From Massilia sp. W12 (GTDB lineage Bacteria > Pseudomonadota > Gammaproteobacteria > Burkholderiales > Burkholderiaceae_D): 64,000 bases of DNA. The position numbers and the translations under genes are program-made. Below are positions 1 through 6,917 of the stretch, piece after piece (position 1 is the first letter of the stretch; each line of letters opens with the position of its first letter). The notes beneath the pieces were generated by a model. The model did not search any database. It saw only the letters and a program-made list of their open reading frames with translations, and was not told the DNA's origin. The DNA is taken from NCBI RefSeq assembly GCF_037300705.1, contig NZ_CP147776.1, positions 1,922,001 through 1,986,000 of the forward strand, read 5' to 3'.

Positions 1-278
1 GGCGGATGCGGTCAAATAAGGGGCGCGCTTTTCAGCCTTGCCCTGGCCCCTGTGCTGACCACGCAAACCAGCCGACCGGCACAGCCAGGGCAGGCAGGAT
101 TAACTGTGGTAAGCACGCATCATCCACAACCAACTGGCGATGATATTTCATGCAAGCGGCTTGTGCTGTGCTAAGGTTTTAGCGCTGCTTTTGCCTGATG
201 CGCTTGGCGGCATGCCGCCAAGCAGTCTGCAAAATCGTATCGTCTTGTTTCGCTGAGTTGCTGAAAAAAGGATTGTTC
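1..278. other. Leader region without a recognised gene
   Basis: I see no convincing coding sequence between the left edge of the window and the first TPR gene. The stretch ends in a leader that holds a perfect 22-base palindrome (listed separately) and a purine-rich ribosome binding site just before the ATG at 279. Promoter elements may lie here but none is clear enough to name. Confidence 0.5.
202..223. repeat. Perfect palindrome in the leader of the first TPR gene
   Basis: The 22 bases are self-complementary (arms GCTTGGCGGC and GCCGCCAAGC around AT), so the transcript could form a strong hairpin ending 55 bases before the ATG at 279. No T tract follows, so it does not look like a simple intrinsic terminator. 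A related hairpin with the same GGCATGC core lies before the second TPR gene at 1401-1421, which suggests the leader was duplicated with the gene. Confidence 0.5.
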
Positions 279-1385
279 ATGCGCACATTCCAATCAAAAT
301 GCCTGGCCCTCTTGCTGGCATGCAGCCTAAGCGCGGCGGCCCAAGCCGAGCCGATTGTATTATCCGGCGTGTTGTTGCAAGAAACGGAAGACGGTCAGCC
401 CTATGCCGGTTTGCTGGTGAGCGCGCATGGCGGCGTCAACAGCAAGAGCGATTCCAAGGGGAATTTCCAAATGGTGTTCAACCCGGAATATAGCGGGCAG
501 GAAGGCAATTTGCTGGTGAATTATCCCAATGGCTGGAAGGTGATGTTTTCAGTGATGTTGAAATACAAGCTGCTGCCGAATGGCGCAAAAAATCAAATCA
601 TCGCTTGCCCGGTGGCGCGTTGCGATGCCTTGCGCAAGACCTATTTAACGCAGAAAAATCTGGTGATTGTGGATAAGCGCTTCAAAGAAAGGCTGGCTGC
701 GCTGAAAAATAAAGTGGGCGTGAAGCAGGAAGAAATCGCCCAGTTAGAGGCCGAACTGGCCAAAGAACGCTTGCGGGCGCAGGACTTGGCGGAGCAGTTC
801 GCACGGCTGGCGGAAGGCGAAGTCAGTTGGCAGTATCGGCAGGCCTGGGATTTGTATTTGAAGGGCGAAATAAAACAGGCGCTGGAAGTATTGAGTGAAT
901 CGGTGCTGGAGCAGGTGGAGGCGGCGGAAAAACGCAGGCAGAAAGAAGCGCAGCAGGAATTTGAAAATAGCTGGCTCTTGCGCGCGAATTTGGCCGATTC
1001 CGAGGGCGATGTTGAAGCGGCGGAACGGGCCTATGCCAAGGCGCTGGAGGTGGCGCCGCAGTCGCCGGATGCATGGTTGAAATATGCGGCTTTTCAACAA
1101 AAAATGCAGCGTTTCGCGCTGGCGCGCAAGGGCTATGAAGAAGCCTTGAAACTGCGCCGCGAACTGGCGCAAAGCGAGCCGCTAACGCATTTGCCGAATC
1201 TGGCAGACACGTTGCTGGCTTTAGGTCAGTTAAATTTGGCCGAAAACCGAAGCAATGAAGCAAAAAAATTGCTGAGCGAAGCATTGGCAATCTTGCAAAA
1301 ACTCGCAGCGACTGACGCAAAGCCATATGCCGGGAAAATCAAACAAATCCAATCCACCCTCCAACAACTGCCAAAAAACCAGTAA
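279..1385 (+). CDS. Exported TPR protein with N-terminal beta domain (short paralogue)
   Basis: This 368-residue protein starts at the ATG preceded by AAAAAAGGA rather than at an upstream start, because the first 24 residues then form a clear Sec signal peptide ending AAAQA. After it come a beta-rich domain of about 90 residues resembling carboxypeptidase regulatory-like folds, a CPVARC (CX4C) motif, a coiled-coil segment rich in Glu, Lys and Ala, and about three TPR-like helix pairs. It has the same N-cap and C-cap as its two long neighbours but lacks their internal 46-residue array. The function is unknown; the protein is probably periplasmic and a scaffold for protein binding. It is the first gene of a run with 1468-4356 and later members of the module. 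Confidence 0.85.
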   Translation: MRTFQSKCLALLLACSLSAAAQAEPIVLSGVLLQETEDGQPYAGLLVSAHGGVNSKSDSKGNFQMVFNPEYSGQEGNLLVNYPNGWKVMFSVMLKYKLLPNGAKNQIIACPVARCDALRKTYLTQKNLVIVDKRFKERLAALKNKVGVKQEEIAQLEAELAKERLRAQDLAEQFARLAEGEVSWQYRQAWDLYLKGEIKQALEVLSESVLEQVEAAEKRRQKEAQQEFENSWLLRANLADSEGDVEAAERAYAKALEVAPQSPDAWLKYAAFQQKMQRFALARKGYEEALKLRRELAQSEPLTHLPNLADTLLALGQLNLAENRSNEAKKLLSEALAILQKLAATDAKPYAGKIKQIQSTLQQLPKNQ

Positions 1386-1400
1386 ACAGCCGTCGCGCCC

Positions 1401-1421
1401 CGGCTGGCATGCACCCAGCCG
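1401..1421. repeat. Leader hairpin before the second TPR gene
   Basis: Arms CGGCTGG and CCAGCCG enclose a 7-base loop, ending 46 bases before the ATG at 1468. The core GGCATGC and the position relative to the start codon resemble the palindrome at 202-223. Confidence 0.4.
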
Positions 1422-1467
1422 CACAAGATCGGCTGGTTTCGCGCTAACGCTAAAGAAAGGATTTGCA

Positions 1468-4356
1468 ATGCCTACATTTCAATCAACATGCATGGCACTG
1501 CTGCTGGCAAGTTGCTTTGGCGCGGCGGCGCAAGCCGAGTCACTTTTTTTATCCGGCGCTTTGTTGAAAGAGGAGGAAGGCGGCAAGCCGCATCCGGGCC
1601 TGTTGGTCAGCGCGCATGGCGGCGTCAACGGCAAGAGCGATTCGGTGGGGCGATTTCAAATGGCTTTCGATGCCGGGCTGCAAGGGCAGGAAGGCAATTT
1701 GGTAGTGGACTACCCCAAAGATTGGAAGGTGATGTTTTCGGTGATGTTGAAATACAAACTGCTGCCGAAAGCGCCGGAAAACCATGTCATCGCCTGCCCG
1801 GTGGCGCGCTGCGATGCTTTGCGCAAAGAATACTTGACGCAAAAAAATTGGGTAATTGTGGATAAGCGCTACGAGGAAAAGCGGCTTGCCTTGGAAAAAA
1901 AGGTGGGGGTAAAGCAGGAAGAAATTGCGCAATTACAGTGGGAACTGGCCAAAGAGCGGGAGCGGGTGAAAGACCTGGCGGAACAATTTGCCCGCTTGGC
2001 GGAAGGGGAAATCAGTTGGCTGTATCGGCAGGCATGGGATTTGTATTTGCAGGGCGAGGTGAAGAAGGCATTGAATGTATTGAGTGAAGATGCGTTGGAG
2101 CAGGCGGCGGAGAAGGAAAAGCAAAAGAAAGAGACGGCGCTACAGTCTTTGGTAAATGACTGGCTGTTTCGGGGGGAATTGGCAAATTTGGATAATGATT
2201 TTGTGGCGGCGGAAAGGGCGTATGACAAGGCGGTGGCGTTGGACCCAAAGTCGTCAGAGGCGTGGTTTCAATATGGGTATTTTCATCAAAAATTGAATCA
2301 TTTCAGCCAAACGCGCAAAGGCTATGAAGAAGCCTTGAAGCTTGACCGCCAACTGGCACAAACGAACATGGCGTATTTGCCGAATGTGGCGGCGAGCCTA
2401 AACAATCTGGGTATTTTGCATCGTGATGAAAACCGTTTGCAGGAAGCGCGGGTGACGATTGAAGAAGCATTGACGCTTTACCGCCAACTGGCGCAAGCGA
2501 ACCCGCAGGCGTATTTGCCGTATGTGGTGATGAGCCTGAACAGTCTGGGCAGTTTGCATCGTTTTGATAACCGTTTGCAAGAAGCAAGGGTGGCGCTTGA
2601 AGACGCATTGAAGCTAGGTCGCCAACTGGCACAAACCAATCCGCAGGCGTATTCACGGGGTGTGGCGAGGAGCTTGAACAACCTGGGTAATTTGTATCAT
2701 GATAAAAACCGTTTGCAGGAAGCGCGGGTGGCATATGAAGAATCATTGAAGCTTTACCGCCAACTGGCGCAAACGAACCCGCAGGCGTATTTGCCAGATG
2801 TGGCGAGGTGCCTGACCAACCTGGGTGTTTTGCATCGTACTGAAAACCGTTTGCAGGAAGCGCGGGGGGCGTTTGAAGAAGCATTGAAGCTATCGCGCCA
2901 AATGGTGCAAACGACCCCGCAGGCGTATTTGCCGTATGTGGCAGACAGCCTAAACAACCTTGGTAATTTGCATCGTGTTGAAAACCGTTTGCAGGAAGCG
3001 CGGGTGGCGTATGAAGAAGCATTGACGCTATCGCGCCAACTGGTACAAACGAACCAGCAGGCGTATTTGCAGTATCTGGCGAGCAGCCTGAACAACCTGG
3101 GTCTTTTGCATCGTGCAGAAAACCGTTTGCAGGATGCGCGAGTGGCGTTTGAAGAAGCCTTGAAGCTACGCCGCCAACTGGCGCAAACGAACCCACAGGC
3201 GTATTTGAGGTATGTGGCGGACAGTCTGAACAGCCTGGGTGTTTTGCATCATGATGAAAACCGTCTGCAGGAAGCGCGGATGGCGTATGAAGAAGCCTTG
3301 AAGCTACGCCGCCAACTGGCGCAAACGAACCCACAGGCGTATTTGACGGATGTGGCGGCCAGTCTGAACAGCCTGGGTGTTTTGCATCGTGATGAAAACC
3401 GTTTGCAGGATGCGCGAGTGGCGTTTGAAGAAGCCTTGAAGCTACGCCGCCAACTGGCGCAAACGAACCCACAGGCGTATTTGAGGTATGTGGCGGACAG
3501 TCTGAACAGCCTGGGTGTTTTGCATCATGATGAAAACCGTCTGCAGGAAGCGCGGATGGCGTATGAAGAAGCCTTGAAGCTACAACGCCAACTGGCGCAA
3601 ACGAATCCGCAGGCGTATTTGCGGAATGTGGCTAACAGCCTGAACAACCTGGGTAAGTTGCATCATGATGAAAACCGTTTGCAGGAAGCGCGGGTGGCAT
3701 ATGAAGAATCATTGAAGCTTTACCGCCAACTGGCGCAAACGAACCCGCAGGCGTATTTGCCGGATGTAGCGTTGAGCTTGAACAACTTGGGTGCGTTGCA
3801 TCATGATGAAAACCGTTTGCAGGAAGCACGAGCGGAGATTGAAGAAGCATTGAAGCTACGCCGCCAACTGACACAAACGAACCCGCAGGCGTATTTGCCG
3901 GATGTGGCGCAAAGCCTGAACAATCTGGGTGTTTTGCATAGTGCAGAAAACCGTTTGCAGGAAGCGCGGGGGGCGCATGAAGAAGCATTGAAGCTACGCC
4001 GCCAACTGGCGCAAACGAACCCGCAGGCCTATTTGCCGTATGTGGCGAACAGCCTGCACAACTTGGGTGTTTTACATCGTACTGAAAACCGTTTACAAAA
4101 AGCGAGGGAGGCGTTTGATGAAGCATTGAAGCTACGCCGCCAACTGGCGCAAATGAACCCGCAGGAGTATTTGCCAGATATGGCTGATTCTTTGGCAGCA
4201 TTAGGAATATTAAATGAAGTAGAAAATAAACCCGCCAAAGATCGCCAATTTTTGCAAGAGGCACTGGCAATCTTTCAAGAATTTAATGGAAAAAATCGAG
4301 GGCAGTATGCTAACAAAATTAAAGCCATTGAAAGCCATTTAATCGATAATAAATAG
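1468..4356 (+). CDS. Exported long TPR-array protein (14 units)
   Basis: This 962-residue protein starts at the ATG after AAAGAAAGGA, giving a signal peptide that ends AAAQA. The first 300 residues match the upstream paralogue: beta domain, CPVARC motif, coiled coil and two irregular TPRs. From residue 310 there are thirteen exact 46-residue units of the form SLNNLGxLHxxENRLQEAR...LAQTNPQAYL and a fourteenth degenerate one, followed by a short C-cap. The repeats resemble kinesin-light-chain-type TPRs but are 46 rather than 42 residues long. The predicted location is the periplasm or outer face. The array suggests a variable protein-binding surface; the partner is unknown. Parts of the array are identical at DNA level, so it has expanded recently. 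Confidence 0.88.
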   Translation: MPTFQSTCMALLLASCFGAAAQAESLFLSGALLKEEEGGKPHPGLLVSAHGGVNGKSDSVGRFQMAFDAGLQGQEGNLVVDYPKDWKVMFSVMLKYKLLPKAPENHVIACPVARCDALRKEYLTQKNWVIVDKRYEEKRLALEKKVGVKQEEIAQLQWELAKERERVKDLAEQFARLAEGEISWLYRQAWDLYLQGEVKKALNVLSEDALEQAAEKEKQKKETALQSLVNDWLFRGELANLDNDFVAAERAYDKAVALDPKSSEAWFQYGYFHQKLNHFSQTRKGYEEALKLDRQLAQTNMAYLPNVAASLNNLGILHRDENRLQEARVTIEEALTLYRQLAQANPQAYLPYVVMSLNSLGSLHRFDNRLQEARVALEDALKLGRQLAQTNPQAYSRGVARSLNNLGNLYHDKNRLQEARVAYEESLKLYRQLAQTNPQAYLPDVARCLTNLGVLHRTENRLQEARGAFEEALKLSRQMVQTTPQAYLPYVADSLNNLGNLHRVENRLQEARVAYEEALTLSRQLVQTNQQAYLQYLASSLNNLGLLHRAENRLQDARVAFEEALKLRRQLAQTNPQAYLRYVADSLNSLGVLHHDENRLQEARMAYEEALKLRRQLAQTNPQAYLTDVAASLNSLGVLHRDENRLQDARVAFEEALKLRRQLAQTNPQAYLRYVADSLNSLGVLHHDENRLQEARMAYEEALKLQRQLAQTNPQAYLRNVANSLNNLGKLHHDENRLQEARVAYEESLKLYRQLAQTNPQAYLPDVALSLNNLGALHHDENRLQEARAEIEEALKLRRQLTQTNPQAYLPDVAQSLNNLGVLHSAENRLQEARGAHEEALKLRRQLAQTNPQAYLPYVANSLHNLGVLHRTENRLQKAREAFDEALKLRRQLAQMNPQEYLPDMADSLAALGILNEVENKPAKDRQFLQEALAIFQEFNGKNRGQYANKIKAIESHLIDNK
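2395..4188 (+). repeat. Tandem array of thirteen 138-bp coding repeats
   Basis: The repeats encode the 46-residue TPR units of the preceding gene and are in exact 138-bp register. Bases 3118-3307 recur without a mismatch at 3394-3583, a distance of 276 bp or two units, showing a recent two-unit duplication. The array is coding and not a CRISPR. Confidence 0.9.
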
Positions 4357-4475
4357 TATATTTGTGCCAATTTTTAAAACAAATGATTTTCCTCAAACCT
4401 AAGAAAGAAAAACCGGTAAACCCCATGCTATTTTTTTTCCTGTCTGTTCCCATTGCCCCTTCGCCAGGAGCTAAT

Positions 4476-5180
4476 ATGACCAAACCACCGCTTACCTCAA
4501 ACTATTCTCAACTGCACCAGCAAGACTGGCAGCAAGTGCAAATTTGCGTGGCCGAGTGGTTGGAATGCCGCGCCGGGCAGGATGTGAAGGCCACGGCCCG
4601 CGCCCGTGAGCGCGCCAGTGAAGCTTTGTATGCTGCGATGTTGCATGACGCGATGGGCATTGTGTGCAAAACCGTGGATAACGGGAAACCGATTTCCGAA
4701 CGTCGCCCCGCCGCGCCAATGGCGCAAAGCTTGATTCAATCTATCTTCAGCCGCAAAAATTTCACCCTCTTAATCCAAAGCCACCAACAGGCGCGTGAAG
4801 TGAATTTACGCACCTGGCTGACCAGGCTTATCCACTTTAAATTGGGCGAGCGCTTTAAAAAAGAAAAAGTCCTGCGCGAGTTGTTGCAAGACGTGGGTTT
4901 GCCCACCGAGTACGACGAACAAGCCCTGCCCGCCGAAACAGCGCACGTCGGGGTGGATAGCGATGACTGGGACGAAGCCGCCAGCGCTTATCAAATCCAG
5001 CAAGGTTGGCAGCATTTTGAAAACGTTTTGAGCAAAATCGAACAACAAGTGCTGTGGCTGTTTTGGAGCGGCGAAAGCGATGCCCAGGCCAGCCGGCAAC
5101 TTGGCATCAAAGTTGGCGCGTATAGCGGCCATCGTGAACGCGCTTTGCAAAAATTACGCATGGAGTACCCCGCCACATGA
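4476..5180 (+). CDS. Sigma-70-family-like regulator
   Basis: The start is the ATG preceded by AGGAG at 4466-4470, giving 234 residues. The last 65 residues look like sigma region 4: a helix with KIEQQVLWLFW, then SDAQASRQLGI as a helix-turn-helix, then HRERALQKLR. The middle (RTWLTRLIHFKLGERFKKEK) resembles the end of region 2 of ECF-type factors, but a full region 2 is not obvious, so it may be a divergent ECF sigma factor or only a region-4-like DNA-binding protein. It overlaps the kinase-like gene by four bases (ATGA), which implies translational coupling. It probably controls the surrounding exported TPR genes, an inference from position. An in-frame upstream ATG at 4425 has no ribosome binding site. 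Confidence 0.65.
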   Translation: MTKPPLTSNYSQLHQQDWQQVQICVAEWLECRAGQDVKATARARERASEALYAAMLHDAMGIVCKTVDNGKPISERRPAAPMAQSLIQSIFSRKNFTLLIQSHQQAREVNLRTWLTRLIHFKLGERFKKEKVLRELLQDVGLPTEYDEQALPAETAHVGVDSDDWDEAASAYQIQQGWQHFENVLSKIEQQVLWLFWSGESDAQASRQLGIKVGAYSGHRERALQKLRMEYPAT

Positions 5181-6907
5181 GCACCCCGGTTCAAGTCTGG
5201 TCCAAGACAGATTTATTGCGCATGGTGCAGCAGCCCGACTGGCCCAGCCCGGTGCTGGCCACCAAGGACGAGCGCACCCATGTCCGGCGCATGATGCAAG
5301 ATGGCAAAGCACAGATTGAGAAAAAATATCTGGGCAAGCTGGAGCGCTATCAAGTGCATGAAAATGGCTTTATTGAACACTTGAGCCACATCCCCGAATT
5401 GCAAGCCCACATCGCCTATTGGAGTGGCGTCAAACGCTTGCCCACCATGCAGGAGCGTTGTTTGTACACAGAATGGCGCGGCTTGGATATTTTGCAATGG
5501 CAAACCTTGCTGGGGCAAAACAACCCCCTCACCAACAGCGTGCCGGGCGTGCTGTATCTGCTGCGCTGCATTTTGCAAACCTGTCACCCATTTCACGCGA
5601 TGGGCTATGTGCATAATGACCTGCACTTGGGCAATCTGGTTGTGGAATACCAATACGACTGGTTCAGCCACAGCATTACATTGCAGCCGCAGCACATGCG
5701 CATGATTGACTTTGAATTTGCATGCTACCCGCGCGCCGATCATCCGCGTGCGCAGAAAGAAAAATTCCAGCCGCGCCCGGCAAGCTGGTCGGATTTGATT
5801 GTCCCTGGTTTGCATAGTCCCCATGTTTGCCCGTATGAAGTGGAACAGGCGTTGACGAATGACTCAGAAAGACGCAGCTACCGGCGCTACCGGCAAGCTG
5901 CCGATGGCAACTACATCGCGCAGGCGCAGAGTTTGGAGAAAATTGATTTCGGGGTGGATTTTTTCACGCTGGGGCAGGCATTGGATGGCTTGCTATTGCA
6001 GGTGGAAAATGAATGGGACGATGATGAAACCCTGCGCTGGGCGGAAGCTGAAAGCTATTTACGCCGCCTGCCGCAGATTTTGCGCGAATGGGATAAGACT
6101 GTCCCCGAAGAAATCCGCCCCGTGCCGCATCTGGAATTGTTGGCGGAAATTGATGGTTATTTGGGCGATTGGCCGCGCCGCTGTAATTGGCAAGTGCGCT
6201 TAGCTGGCAGGCGGCAATGGCGGTTTGGTAAGCGGGCTTGGTGGGGAGGTGGGTTGGTGTTGGCGGCGGCTACAGCTACAGCCGCAGCTGTGGGCGGCTT
6301 GGTGCAGGAAACGCCAGCGCCGCCAAAGCCGGAGCCTCCCTATGAATTTGCAGTGCGGCGCGATGAACTTGGCAAGGAATTGGACTTGGCGGCAGATGAT
6401 AGCTTGAGCGTGGTTTGGAACAAGAAAGAATACAAGGGACAGATTAAGCCGGACGGCAAATTTCTTTTTACACTGCCGTCACAAGCGCGTGGGACGAGGG
6501 GCGATCTGCGGTTTTATACCAAGGGCAAGCATGCTGTGGTGCAGCAGTCGTTAGAATTAGTTGGTGAGATCATAAGTCCGTCTCCTCGTGCTTGGACACA
6601 ACGAGTGGTGGTAAAGGTAACAGCCAAGCAGTCGGAGCAATTGCTGTCTGATGGCAATGTCTGGACTACATACAAAGATGCCGTCAATTCTGGCAATGAA
6701 GTCGTGATCAATGCCGAACCAATAGGAAAGGGGGGCTATATTCTGCATTTACCATTGGATTTGATGGTTGGAAAAATCTCGGCATGCGCGCCGAAATTTA
6801 AGCTTGCTACACAATATTTTGATTTGCGACAGGGGGCATCGGCGTATAGCCGGGAGATGGATTTGGAAGTCGCTACAGAGCCTTATCCTGCATGCCCACC
6901 AACATGA
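5177..6907 (+). CDS. Membrane-anchored protein-kinase-like protein with C-terminal extracytoplasmic domain
   Basis: The 576-residue protein has a kinase-like catalytic loop HNDLHLGN (146-153) and a metal-binding DFE (178-180) in place of DFG. The Asp-Leu-His form is like aminoglycoside/choline-kinase-type folds as well as divergent Ser/Thr kinases. The N-lobe is short and I see no glycine-rich loop. A single hydrophobic segment (about 355-376, preceded by Arg and Lys) puts the kinase domain in the cytoplasm and the last 200 residues outside. That C-terminal region looks beta-rich and is unrecognised. The gene overlaps the sigma-like gene by four bases and lies 10 bases before the next exported TPR gene. 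A role in transmitting a periplasmic signal to the sigma-like factor fits the layout but is inference. Confidence 0.7.
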   Translation: MSTPVQVWSKTDLLRMVQQPDWPSPVLATKDERTHVRRMMQDGKAQIEKKYLGKLERYQVHENGFIEHLSHIPELQAHIAYWSGVKRLPTMQERCLYTEWRGLDILQWQTLLGQNNPLTNSVPGVLYLLRCILQTCHPFHAMGYVHNDLHLGNLVVEYQYDWFSHSITLQPQHMRMIDFEFACYPRADHPRAQKEKFQPRPASWSDLIVPGLHSPHVCPYEVEQALTNDSERRSYRRYRQAADGNYIAQAQSLEKIDFGVDFFTLGQALDGLLLQVENEWDDDETLRWAEAESYLRRLPQILREWDKTVPEEIRPVPHLELLAEIDGYLGDWPRRCNWQVRLAGRRQWRFGKRAWWGGGLVLAAATATAAAVGGLVQETPAPPKPEPPYEFAVRRDELGKELDLAADDSLSVVWNKKEYKGQIKPDGKFLFTLPSQARGTRGDLRFYTKGKHAVVQQSLELVGEIISPSPRAWTQRVVVKVTAKQSEQLLSDGNVWTTYKDAVNSGNEVVINAEPIGKGGYILHLPLDLMVGKISACAPKFKLATQYFDLRQGASAYSREMDLEVATEPYPACPPT

Positions 6908-6917
6908 ACGGAGTTGT

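Noticed and set aside
2303-3472. Long minus-strand reading frame (389 codons) opposite the TPR array
   Set aside because: It repeats with the 138-bp period of the sense array and has no start signal or family resemblance; repeat periodicity keeps the antisense frame open.
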